Program-made: the position numbers and the translations under genes
In this document: positions 50,248 to 57,322 of the stretch, piece after piece
Numbering within the stretch: position 1 is the stretch's first letter
Layout of the letters: each line of letters opens with the position of its first letter
The notes under the pieces: generated by a model
Database searches by the model: none
Seen by the model: the letters and a program-made list of their open reading frames with translations, nothing else
Told to the model about the DNA's origin: nothing
Virus record (IMG/VR): IMGVR_UViG_3300044712_001634
Location: 1-57,877 of that record
Strand: one strand, 5' to 3'
Length of the DNA: 57,877 bases
Source of the DNA: a virus

Positions 50248-50282
50248 CGGGTACTGTTCATCATAATGTTGAACAGTACCCG
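50248..50282. promoter_or_regulatory. Dyad element, copy 4 (longest)
   Basis: Perfect 12-bp arms CGGGTACTGTTC / GAACAGTACCCG around an 11-bp centre ATCATAATGTT. It ends 18 bp before the ATG at 50301. Confidence 0.75.
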
Positions 50283-50300
50283 AAGCGAAGGAGAGATAAC

Positions 50301-50495
50301 ATGTCGGATACGATTCATGCAAAGGCAGTGTCACAGGTTGAAACCACCCTTGAAGCGCAAGGATTGAAAGTAATGGGCATTCTCAGTGCGAATGTCCAAA
50401 CAACCAGTGAAGATATCAAAACAGGCGGAGCAACTCTTGCGCCAGGCGAGTACTGCTTTGTTGACGTGAGGGTGGCGGTTCCCGTTATCCGATAA
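50301..50495 (+). CDS. Small phage protein, 64 aa
   Basis: AAGGAGAG ribosome site. AVSQVETTLEAQGLKVMGIL then GEYCFVDVRVAVPVI is a small alpha/beta protein. It lies directly under the longest dyad element. Unknown. Confidence 0.6.
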   Translation: MSDTIHAKAVSQVETTLEAQGLKVMGILSANVQTTSEDIKTGGATLAPGEYCFVDVRVAVPVIR

Positions 50496-50520
50496 TCCCG
50501 TGCGTTCAGGGAGGTGCCAG

Positions 50521-50775
50521 ATGCCAACAACGGCAACGTGTATAGCTAAGCAAATAAAGGATATTAGCGATGCTGCCCATGAATCTATTGCGGACTTGCA
50601 AGCATTGAGTGACGATTCTATTGAGCACATGACAAACCTTGAAGAGTGGCAAAAAGAAATAGAAGCTGCGACGAAAGCCAACAGTGAAGCTATCGCTGAG
50701 GTGATTCGCCGGTTGGATGCGAAAGACGCCACGGAGCAAGCCATCAATGAAGAACTTGACAAGCTATTAGATTAG
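50521..50775 (+). CDS. Coiled-coil protein, 84 aa
   Basis: GGGAGGTGCC site. A continuous acidic helix (AHESIADLQALSDDSIEHMT, then EEWQKEIEAATKANSEAIAE). Possibly oligomeric. No family. Confidence 0.6.
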   Translation: MPTTATCIAKQIKDISDAAHESIADLQALSDDSIEHMTNLEEWQKEIEAATKANSEAIAEVIRRLDAKDATEQAINEELDKLLD

Positions 50776-50786
50776 ATTCTTTAGAT

Positions 50787-51179
50787 TCATTGAAATAGAT
50801 CGTCGTCGTTTGGACGCTCATCTATCGGATCTCGTTTCAGCAATTGCTGAAGGACTGACAAAAACTCGTCAAGCTTCACGTCGATTAGCATTTTGAGGAA
50901 ACTTTCGAACTCTGGATTCCGACAACCACTGTTCTCAAGATTCTCTAAAATCTTGGACAGGTTCTTTTTTGTTGTCGAAAAAGTCTCAGGGTTTGCTTCT
51001 CCAAGCGCCGAAAATGCGGCAAAAAGCGCAGTCTGTAAGCCGATTTGATTTAATTGAAGTTCCAATATTTGCGCCCGTTGCCGATTAACATGCTGTACCA
51101 ATCGTGCGAACCGCTCTTGTGGTGTCGCTTCTGAATGTTTTCCCCCTTCGTTCAAAAAAAGATTAAAAGCATGAAACAT
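50787..51179 (-). CDS. Minus-strand helical moron, 131 aa
   Basis: ATG at 51179. The reverse strand upstream has ATTGACA and a TAATAAT about 15-17 bp on, a compact promoter. The product is helical (RLVQHVNRQRAQILELQLNQ) with a C-terminal RDPIDERPNDDD. It is opposite to the late genes, as expected for a lysogen-expressed gene. Family unknown. Confidence 0.6.
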   Translation of the reverse strand: MFHAFNLFLNEGGKHSEATPQERFARLVQHVNRQRAQILELQLNQIGLQTALFAAFSALGEANPETFSTTKKNLSKILENLENSGCRNPEFESFLKMLIDVKLDEFLSVLQQLLKRDPIDERPNDDDLFQ

Positions 51180-51312
51180 TATTAACCAATAATTCCCCCT
51201 GTCAATATCGGCGTGGGAAAATGCAAAAATTACCCTTGAAAAATCCCCCTGGTGCTGGTACAAGTATCGGTATCCAACCCAAGGGCGGCCGCGACCTTAC
51301 AGCGGAACTTTT

Positions 51313-51338
51313 GTTTTCGGGAGAGAAAACCCGAAAAC
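51313..51338 (+). other. Leader hairpin, 9-bp stem
   Basis: GTTTTCGGG (51313-51321) pairs with CCCGAAAAC (51330-51338). First of two structures in the gene-free stretch 51180-51476. Confidence 0.6.
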
Positions 51339-51363
51339 GGTATCACCGGCAATGCTTTCAACC

Positions 51364-51444
51364 AGCGTGCCGGTAGAGATGCGCACTTACCGCGAGGGGT
51401 GCGGCGCCTTGGGCGTGGATAGTCTCTACCGGCACGCTTTTTTT
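51364..51444 (+). terminator. Long-loop terminator/attenuator before the antirepressor operon
   Basis: A perfect 16-bp stem AGCGTGCCGGTAGAGA / TCTCTACCGGCACGCT encloses a 43-base loop and is followed by seven Ts. It can end upstream transcription or act as an attenuator for the operon starting at 51477. Confidence 0.75.
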
Positions 51445-51476
51445 GTGCCGAAATTCCAACCCAAGGAGGTATCACA

Positions 51477-51698
51477 ATGAAAGGAAACCGTAGCAGCGCA
51501 GCAGGCATGGCAGAAGGAAAGGGCAAGGTTCTGCCCCTGATTCGCACGGCAGCAAAGGACGAAGAACCGCAGGCGGCATATGTCATCATTGACACCAGGT
51601 TGCTCGCAATCATGAAGCACGACCTGGAACGGGCGATGGAAACCCTAAACATCATGCTTGACGTGACCGGCAGTCCCGCCGGGCAAAGGGGGTGCTGA
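51477..51698 (+). CDS. Small phage protein, 73 aa
   Basis: AAGGAGG site. The N-terminal half is basic/Ala-rich; the C-terminal helix is YVIIDTRLLAIMKHDLERAM. It sits just upstream of the antirepressor. Unknown. Confidence 0.6.
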   Translation: MKGNRSSAAGMAEGKGKVLPLIRTAAKDEEPQAAYVIIDTRLLAIMKHDLERAMETLNIMLDVTGSPAGQRGC

Positions 51699-51700
51699 CC

Positions 51701-52486
51701 ATGAAGCATGTATTGGTTGTGACTGGCATCAGTATCAAGCAGGATGCGGAAGGCCGGTATTGTCTCAACGATCTCCACCGGGCCGGCGGAGGTGAAAAAC
51801 GCCACGCACCGAATGAATGGTTGAGAACTAAACAAGCATCTGAATTGATTGAAGAGATTTCAATACCGGGAATTCCCGGTATTGAGTCAAAACAGGGCAT
51901 TGGAACTTTTGTTGCTAAAGAGCTCGTATATGCCTACGCCATGTGGATAAGCCCGGTCTTTCACCTCAAGGTCATCAGGGCATACGATTCCATGGTCACC
52001 TCTCCCCCTCCCATCGACCCCATGCAGGCCCTCAACGACCCGACCACCATGCGCGGGCTGCTCCTTTCCTACTCGGATAAGGTCATTGCTCTGGAAAACA
52101 AGAACGCCGAGCTGGCGCCCAAGGCCGCCATCGCCGACCGCCTGGTAACCGCCGAAGGGCTGTTCAACCTCACCGTGGCCGCGAAGATTCTCCAGATGCG
52201 CCGCAAGGACCTCACCAACCGCATGCACTCCCGCAACTTCATCTACCGCAGGAACGGCGGCCGCTGGGTCGGCTATGACGACAAGGTGAAGCTGGGATAC
52301 CTGGAGCACAAGATATACATCTTCAACGACCAGAACGGAGAGGAGCGCAGCGAACCCCAGGTGTTCGTCACCACCAAGGGAATGCGCAAGCTGGCCGTTA
52401 TCTTTGAAAAGAAGATAGACCTGTCCGCCCCGATGTGCGACCAAGGCCCGGACGACGCCGGGCGGGGAGGTGCCAGCCATGGGTGA
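51701..52486 (+). CDS. KilA-N/ANT-type antirepressor, 261 aa
   Basis: N-terminal KilA-N-like domain (GRYCLNDLHRAGGGEKRHAP then EWLRTKQASELIEE, FVAKELVYAYAMWISPVFHL) joined to a C-terminal ANT/KilAC domain (AEGLFNLTVAAKILQMRRKD, then MHSRNFIYRRNGGRWVGYDD, QVFVTTKGMRKLAVIFEKKI). Such proteins bind DNA or repressors to induce lytic growth. ATG at 51701 is chosen over the upstream GTG. Confidence 0.85.
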   Translation: MKHVLVVTGISIKQDAEGRYCLNDLHRAGGGEKRHAPNEWLRTKQASELIEEISIPGIPGIESKQGIGTFVAKELVYAYAMWISPVFHLKVIRAYDSMVTSPPPIDPMQALNDPTTMRGLLLSYSDKVIALENKNAELAPKAAIADRLVTAEGLFNLTVAAKILQMRRKDLTNRMHSRNFIYRRNGGRWVGYDDKVKLGYLEHKIYIFNDQNGEERSEPQVFVTTKGMRKLAVIFEKKIDLSAPMCDQGPDDAGRGGASHG

Positions 52487-52769
52487 AGTGAAACAGTTCC
52501 CCGGAAACAAGTGGTACCGGCTCGTATTCAGCGGCGAAGACGACGACGGCAATCCCCTCGATTACTTCCGCTGCCAGTTCCTCGAAGATTTCCCGGTCCT
52601 CGACCGGCTCGAAACCATGGTGGACGCCATGGAGATAATCATGCTCAGGGAACAAACCGGACAGCTTCCCCCCACCTTGCGCATCATCTCGCATCTTCTG
52701 CACGGCATCAAGCTGACCCTGCGCAACGACCCTCACTTCAACGAGCCGCAGGCGGGAGGTGACAAATGA
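52479..52769 (+). CDS. Unknown phage protein, 96 aa
   Basis: GGGAGGTGCC site, overlapping the antirepressor by 8 bp. GNKWYRLVFSGEDDDGNPLD then MEIIMLREQTGQLPPTLRII. No family recognised. Confidence 0.6.
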   Translation: MGEVKQFPGNKWYRLVFSGEDDDGNPLDYFRCQFLEDFPVLDRLETMVDAMEIIMLREQTGQLPPTLRIISHLLHGIKLTLRNDPHFNEPQAGGDK

Positions 52770-52981
52770 TAGCGAGAGCAAAGGCCGCTGCCAACAAAGT
52801 CGCAGAAATGGACGATTCCGAAAAGCTGGCTTTCCTGAAACGCATATGGTTTGCGGGATTCCCACTTCCTTCTACGATGCTCCTCACCATCTGTGTTCTG
52901 GACCCGAAAATAGGCCGCCGCCTTCTGATAAGAGTGGCCGAAGGATTGGGCATAGATACGGGCGGAGTTACCGCTGAATAG
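52766..52981 (+). CDS. Unknown helical protein, 71 aa
   Basis: ATGA overlap with the previous gene. Helices RAKAAANKVAEMDDSEKLAF and RLLIRVAEGLGI flank a short loop. Ends the operon before a terminator. Confidence 0.55.
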   Translation: MIARAKAAANKVAEMDDSEKLAFLKRIWFAGFPLPSTMLLTICVLDPKIGRRLLIRVAEGLGIDTGGVTAE

Positions 52982-52989
52982 CTGAAACC

Positions 52990-53037
52990 GGAATCCCCCG
53001 GGACCCTTTTCTTTCAGGGTCTCCGGGGGATTCCTTT
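52990..53037 (+). terminator. Rho-independent terminator
   Basis: GGAATCCCCCGGGACCC pairs with GGGTCTCCGGGGGATTCC and is followed by TTT. It ends the antirepressor operon. Confidence 0.8.
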
Positions 53038-53075
53038 ATGATGCGAAAACGGTTGAACCGGCTATGTTTTTGATG

Positions 53076-53103
53076 TACTGTTCAACATAATTATGAACAG
53101 TTC
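53076..53103. promoter_or_regulatory. Dyad element, copy 5
   Basis: TACTGTTC-AACATAATTAT-GAACAGTTC, immediately before the lysis gene at 53117. The ATG at 53093 lies inside the element, so GTG 53117 is the better start. Confidence 0.7.
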
Positions 53104-53116
53104 AGGAGGTGACACG

Positions 53117-53458
53117 GTGGCGGCGACACCTGACCCGCTGTACACAAAGTTGCTGGAGCAAGGTATCGTACTGCTGGCTGCTGCCGTTGTCACTGTTGGA
53201 GGCGCACTGGGGGGCGTCCTGATTTATATATATAAGCAAGGACAGAAGGGTTTCTCTGAAGCCCTGACAAGCCTGGAGAACCGGATAGGAGAGATAGCCA
53301 AAAGTCTTTCCACTCTGTCTGAAAAGCTCTTCGAGCGCACCGATGACCATGAATCCCGGCTGTCTGCCATGGAAGCCGTTTGCAGGGACAGGCACAACGG
53401 GGGGCAATACCCGTATCGAAGGAAAACAGATTCACCTCGCATCATCGAGGATCCATAA
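53117..53458 (+). CDS. Holin-like single-span protein, 113 aa (GTG start)
   Basis: AGGAGGTGACAC sits just before GTG. One transmembrane helix (GIVLLAAAVVTVGGALGGVL) is followed by a coiled-coil and charged C-terminus (ENRIGEIAKSLSTLSEKLFE). The lead position in the lysis block supports holin or antiholin; topology alone does not decide. Confidence 0.6.
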   Translation: MAATPDPLYTKLLEQGIVLLAAAVVTVGGALGGVLIYIYKQGQKGFSEALTSLENRIGEIAKSLSTLSEKLFERTDDHESRLSAMEAVCRDRHNGGQYPYRRKTDSPRIIEDP

Positions 53459-53480
53459 ATCAAAGTAAGGAGGCAAAAGT

Positions 53481-53819
53481 ATGAAACGCATAATGGCCTT
53501 TATCGTCATGATTGGTGTGTTCATGGTGTCCGCATGCGCCCTGACGACTTCACAAAATGTGGTAACCGCGGAACTAAATCTGCGGCAGAACAAGATTGCA
53601 GCGGCAACGGCCGCTTCCGTTCTCTGCCAGCAGGGGCTTATGTCCGCTGAGGATTGCGCGACAGCTGCCGGCGCGTACCAGCTATCACAGATTTCATCCA
53701 GCATGGCGCTCTCGATGCTCCTTGCGAGTTGTGACGACCCGGCCCTGCAGGCGCAGATTCAGGAGGCTGTCGGAGCCGGGTTCCCGAGGCTCTCATTCAC
53801 CAAGGTAGAACTCAAATGA
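53481..53819 (+). CDS. Lysis-cassette lipoprotein, 112 aa
   Basis: AAGGAGG site. Signal with lipobox MVSAC (Cys19) and an Ala/Gln-rich periplasmic part. It could be an outer-membrane spanin subunit or an inhibitor of superinfection. Overlaps the transglycosylase by 4 bp. Confidence 0.6.
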   Translation: MKRIMAFIVMIGVFMVSACALTTSQNVVTAELNLRQNKIAAATAASVLCQQGLMSAEDCATAAGAYQLSQISSSMALSMLLASCDDPALQAQIQEAVGAGFPRLSFTKVELK

Positions 53820-54331
53820 AGCTGCCCGCTGATATCACCAAAGCCATACAGGAAGCAGCCCTGGCGGCCGGTATCCCTATTTCCATCGTCACAGGGATTG
53901 TGTGCCAGGAATCCTCCGGCAATCCTCGCGCCACTCGTTACGAGCCCGGATTTTTCAAGAAGTACATCATCAAGATGGGGCTCAAAGGCAAAGAGGGGAA
54001 GGAACGCGCAACCTCTTGGGGCCTCATGCAGATAATGGGCGAAGTTGCAAGGGAACGCGGATTCAAAGGGCCGTTCCAGAATCTCCTGATTTCCGAAATA
54101 GGCCTGTACTGGGGATGCCGCCAGCTCAAAGTATTCTACGGGAGGTATTTCGGCGCATACGGATGGGCGGGAGTGATTTCCGCCTACAACGCCGGTAGTC
54201 CACGATTGAAGGGCAAGCAGTTCGTCAATCAGTATTACGTCGACCGGGTGCTGAAATTCGCGCAAGAGGCGCATGGCGGGGAAGGGTCGGTATCGGGTAG
54301 TCTGGAAAAACCGCTCAGAATTGAAATTTGA
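53816..54331 (+). CDS. Lytic transglycosylase endolysin, 171 aa
   Basis: Goose-lysozyme/SLT pattern: VCQESSGNP (catalytic Glu), SWGLMQIMGE and AYNAGSPR. No signal peptide, so release needs the holin. It cleaves glycan strands of peptidoglycan. Sits centrally in the lysis cassette. Confidence 0.85.
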   Translation: MKLPADITKAIQEAALAAGIPISIVTGIVCQESSGNPRATRYEPGFFKKYIIKMGLKGKEGKERATSWGLMQIMGEVARERGFKGPFQNLLISEIGLYWGCRQLKVFYGRYFGAYGWAGVISAYNAGSPRLKGKQFVNQYYVDRVLKFAQEAHGGEGSVSGSLEKPLRIEI

Positions 54332-54371
54332 AAGCCGTTCCTGAGAGGTTATCAAATCGGAAGGATAAATC

Positions 54372-54740
54372 GTGATTCTCGGAACATTTGAACTCGGATA
54401 CGAATACGTCACGTTGGAAGTACAAAAAAATCAGACCGGCGGAGCATTCACCTACTGCGACTCAAACCGCATGCGGCCTGTAATCAGAGTCGGATTGAAT
54501 TACGAGAAGTTTGAGAAAGTCGTCGGTTGTCTCGTCCATGAGTCGCTGGAATTTGTATTGTCTCGGCTGCAAGCGCGTTTTTCTCCGTCGCTGGAATTGG
54601 CATGTGACCACAGTGCGTATCTGTTCAGCTTCGGTCATGTAACGCTTTCAGAGGCATCATTTATGGTGGCCGAATATCTTACATCAGTAATGCCTTACCT
54701 CAGGGAGGCATGGGAAAAGCGGGAAGAACCCGAAGAGTGA
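54372..54740 (+). CDS. Unknown phage protein, 122 aa
   Basis: GGAAGG ribosome site. CLVHESLEFVLSRLQ has a His-Glu pair. ACDHSAYLFSFGHVTLSEAS adds two more His. These could form a metal site. Present in other phages near lysis genes. Function unknown. Confidence 0.55.
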   Translation: MILGTFELGYEYVTLEVQKNQTGGAFTYCDSNRMRPVIRVGLNYEKFEKVVGCLVHESLEFVLSRLQARFSPSLELACDHSAYLFSFGHVTLSEASFMVAEYLTSVMPYLREAWEKREEPEE

Positions 54741-54767
54741 CCATTGCCGTACCGACAGGAAAATCAC

Positions 54768-55181
54768 ATGCAATACGTGGACATCACCGAATATAAATAC
54801 TGGCTCTGGCAGGATGAAGTCATCCAGACCAGTATTTTTCCCGAGGCGGATATCCTCTGCGAGGGATTCAGTCTGACAACTGACGGGGTGCTCACGCTCA
54901 AGGGCCGGATGTTCATGTGGGATGGTCCCAGCGGCCCGACCATAGATACCCCTGATTCAATGCTGGGCAGTGGGGCACACGACGCTTTCTATCGCATGTT
55001 CCGCCTGGGATTGCTCGACCTGAAATGGAGACGCGAGGCGGATAATTTGCTGAAGGAAATCTGTATATCTCAAGGGATGAGCGAAGAAAGGGCAGAAATC
55101 TGGTTTATCGCGGTCAGAAAATTTGCAATGCAGTGCGCGGAGCCCGACGGGCGGCCGGAGTTTGAAATCCAATTTGCGTGA
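54768..55181 (+). CDS. DUF1353-like protein, 137 aa
   Basis: ATG 54768 with CAGGAAAATCAC upstream; an upstream TTG is less likely. MFMWDGPSGPTIDTPDSMLG then GAHDAFYRMFRLGLL and RREADNLLKEICISQGMSEE match the DUF1353 layout, a phage family of unknown function often in lysis regions. Confidence 0.7.
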   Translation: MQYVDITEYKYWLWQDEVIQTSIFPEADILCEGFSLTTDGVLTLKGRMFMWDGPSGPTIDTPDSMLGSGAHDAFYRMFRLGLLDLKWRREADNLLKEICISQGMSEERAEIWFIAVRKFAMQCAEPDGRPEFEIQFA

Positions 55182-55191
55182 GAGGCATGAA

Positions 55192-55431
55192 ATGGTTAAG
55201 TACATTCCCTTGGCTGCACAAGTCCTGATACTCGTAGCGTTGCTTATTGCTGCCGGAGCGATGATGACCGGCTACATGACAATGCCACAGGACGCCGGGA
55301 CCCGCTCCGCCCTGACCGCCTTGGCGGGAATTTTTATAACCATCCTGGACCCGAAATCACTTCAGGCCCGAAAGGAGGTCAACGATGAAAAGAAACCTGA
55401 TGATAGTGGCGGGCCTCCTGCTACTGTGTAG
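55192..55431 (+). CDS. Second holin-like membrane protein, 79 aa
   Basis: Two hydrophobic segments (AAQVLILVALLIAAGAMMTG and ALTALAGIFITIL) and a charged C-terminus. The short two-span form and location fit a holin or antiholin partner of 53117. Confidence 0.6.
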   Translation: MVKYIPLAAQVLILVALLIAAGAMMTGYMTMPQDAGTRSALTALAGIFITILDPKSLQARKEVNDEKKPDDSGGPPATV

Positions 55432-55561
55432 TTGTACCACGATCCGCGTTGATGCGCCGAAAGGCACCATCAGTATCAATGCAGACAAAAACATTTCTAC
55501 CGCACCGAGTCTTACTGCATCACCGTCAGGCAACACGGTCCCTGTCTCAGCAATCCCGTAA
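55385..55561 (+). CDS. Small lipoprotein, 58 aa
   Basis: Starts inside the previous gene, with GAAAGGAGG upstream. Lipobox LLLLCSC, then a short Ser/Thr/Pro-rich mature part (ADKNISTAPSLTASPSGNTV). The nested start is typical of spanin pairs, so it could be the outer spanin with 55192 as inner partner. Confidence 0.65.
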   Translation: MKRNLMIVAGLLLLCSCTTIRVDAPKGTISINADKNISTAPSLTASPSGNTVPVSAIP

Positions 55562-55591
55562 TTTCTCCACCGTCATCGCTCGGCATTGAGC

Positions 55592-55622
55592 AGCCCCTTA
55601 CTTTCCTCCAGGGGCTTTTTTT
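55592..55622 (+). terminator. Terminator after the lysis genes
   Basis: AGCCCCT / AGGGGCT stem followed by eight Ts. It overlaps the end of the integrase gene and separates convergent transcripts. Confidence 0.8.
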
Positions 55623-56845
55623 CTTCTATACGTTTTACCCGTTGCAGTTTTCAGGATATGATTCGCTATCTTTTCCACGTGATGCCTTAATTTCGTCATC
55701 GAGAATTGAATATACCCTTCGGTAACGTCCGCCGGCAGGGCATGGTTGCACAAGCGCTTTGTGGTGAAAACGGGGATCTCGAACTCTTCACAGTAAGATA
55801 GAAAAGTCCGGCGCAAGTCCGACAACATGAATTCAATACCCGTGGCCACCGTCACGGTTTCTATCTGTTGTCGGATATCCTCCAGGTGCCCTGATTTGCT
55901 TTTGTACCGGTAGGGAGACGGAAAAACGAAAGGTGTCGGTTCCCCCTTCAGTGTCTCTTTCTGTTCCTTCAACTTATCCATCATATACCCGGCAATCGGA
56001 ACTCGCAGTGGCCTGCCTGATTTTGTCTCCCGGAAAACACCTGTGTCGTGGCTGAAATCAAGATGCGTCCATTTCAGCGAAGCCGCCTCCTGGGGACGCG
56101 CCCCGGTGAACAACAGCAATAAAAGATAATTCCGCGACATCTCATCGAGGTCCATTACCGCGGCAAACCAGGTAGGCAGTTCTGTATCCGATATAGATGA
56201 CGACCGCCGTTCAACTCGGTACCACATATCAAGAGCGCCCAGTTTACGAACGGGATTCAGCACCATGATATCGTCGTACCTATTTATCGTGTGATTGAAC
56301 AGCGCCCGCAGGATCCTCATCAAAGAATCGGCTTGAGCTTGTGAACGCTTCCCGACGGTCGCATGAAGCGATATAACTTCTGTGTCCGTGATGCTTCGTA
56401 TTGGCCGGTCCAGCCAGTCGGGACAGTACCGTTCCATGATAGTCAGATACAAGTCCGCTGTGCTGGATTTCAATTTCTTCTCTTTTGCTATGCGATACCG
56501 CTCGAATATCGTCCGCAGTGTAACATCTCTCTCATCCTCTGCCTGCTTCCGCAGTTCCTCCTCACGGCGCCGATCTGCCGGAGTAATTCCGGCAGCCGCA
56601 TCCCGCAGTATCCGTTCCGCCTCCGCCTCCGCGTCATCGAAATGAAGAATACCAACCTTGCCAATGGTCTCTTTCATTTTAGCCCAGGAGCCGTCTTTGC
56701 GGACTTTCGTCTGGACAAAATAGGTCTTGGAATTCCGATTGACCCTTACACCGAAACCGGCTATTCTCGTGTCAAAATACTCCTCCGTCTTTTCCTGATA
56801 CTTCAGGGCTGCAACGGATGTTTTCGTCAGGCGGACAACCGGCAT
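55598..56845 (-). CDS. Tyrosine integrase (DUF4102-type), 415 aa
   Basis: N-terminal DUF4102 domain (VRLTKTSVAALKYQEKTEEY, then DTRIAGFGVRVNRNSKTYFV), SAM-like core-binding domain, then catalytic Arg in LLFTGARPQEAASLKW, Lys in TKSGRPLRVP, LSDLRRTF (the usual HxxR first His is Ser), NHALPADVTEGYIQF with His and Tyr nucleophile. It integrates the phage at the tRNA-Leu 3' end; the att site lies 53 bp from its start. Confidence 0.93.
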   Translation of the reverse strand: MPVVRLTKTSVAALKYQEKTEEYFDTRIAGFGVRVNRNSKTYFVQTKVRKDGSWAKMKETIGKVGILHFDDAEAEAERILRDAAAGITPADRRREEELRKQAEDERDVTLRTIFERYRIAKEKKLKSSTADLYLTIMERYCPDWLDRPIRSITDTEVISLHATVGKRSQAQADSLMRILRALFNHTINRYDDIMVLNPVRKLGALDMWYRVERRSSSISDTELPTWFAAVMDLDEMSRNYLLLLLFTGARPQEAASLKWTHLDFSHDTGVFRETKSGRPLRVPIAGYMMDKLKEQKETLKGEPTPFVFPSPYRYKSKSGHLEDIRQQIETVTVATGIEFMLSDLRRTFLSYCEEFEIPVFTTKRLCNHALPADVTEGYIQFSMTKLRHHVEKIANHILKTATGKTYRRKKAPGGK

Positions 56846-56860
56846 ATAGTCACCTCAGAA

Positions 56861-56881
56861 ATATGGCCCAAATATGGCCCA
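56861..56881. promoter_or_regulatory. Putative integrase arm-type sites (P arm)
   Basis: The same two-copy ATATGGCCCA block as 217-237, in direct orientation, just upstream of the integrase start and about 120 bp from the core. Confidence 0.55.
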
Positions 56882-56889
56882 AAAAAATA

Positions 56890-56929
56890 AAAGCATGGCA
56901 AAGCATCACAAGGCACAGTAAAGCATATA
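56890..56929. repeat. Four ~10-bp tandem units
   Basis: Reads as AAAGCATGGC, AAAGCATCAC, AAGGCACAGT, AAAGCATATA. The helical-turn spacing suggests a set of binding sites for integrase or excisionase on one face of the DNA. The last three units are also at 3-30 in the left copy. Confidence 0.55.
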
Positions 56930-57015
56930 GTTAATAAATTTGCAATGTTGCAAAGTAAGGCAATACATGACAAAGTGCAGAAAAGCGCCCAATACAGAAC
57001 TTAAAATCCCTCGGA
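56898..57015. repeat. Right copy of 118-bp repeat (attR-like junction)
   Basis: Identical to 1-118. To its right the tRNA 3' half has a different variable arm and continues into host DNA. This is the true phage-host junction (P arm, core, host B'). Confidence 0.88.
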
Positions 57016-57055
57016 TTTCTGATCTGTACCGGTTCGATTCCGGTCCCGGGCACCA
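57000..57055 (+). tRNA. Partial tRNA-Leu(UAA), 3' half (host remnant)
   Basis: Same anticodon loop, T arm and CCCGGGC-ACCA end as the left copy, but the variable arm stem is GAT/ATC. Host-side remnant of the target gene displaced by integration. Confidence 0.85.
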
Positions 57056-57060
57056 TAAAT

Positions 57061-57094
57061 AAAGGGTTTTCGGCATATCGCTGAAAACCCTTTT
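57061..57094 (+). terminator. Host tRNA terminator
   Basis: AAAGGGTTTTC / GAAAACCCTTT stem followed by TTCATTT. It is a divergent relative of the phage-side terminator at 166-205. Confidence 0.7.
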
Positions 57095-57322
57095 CATTTA
57101 CCGTCTTTTCCTCTCCCCATTCTCTCCCCATTTTTAAGATGAGAGCTGAAAATTCCGATAAGTATTTAAATTTTGCAACATTGGATTGGGCGTAACTTTG
57201 GCTTTGCTGTGCTATAATTTTGATGATTCTAGGAAAATTAGAAAAATTGACTTATTTTTAAAAATGTTTTAACTACATGTTTTATTTGATAACTACTCTC
57301 GAATTTGACCTTAAGGTTTATT
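57095..57322. other. Host intergenic DNA
   Basis: AT-rich, no ORF. Contains a short duplicated CTCTCCCCATT unit and a TATAAT hexamer at 57213-57218 without a good -35. This could still be the promoter of the gene at 57323. Confidence 0.5.
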
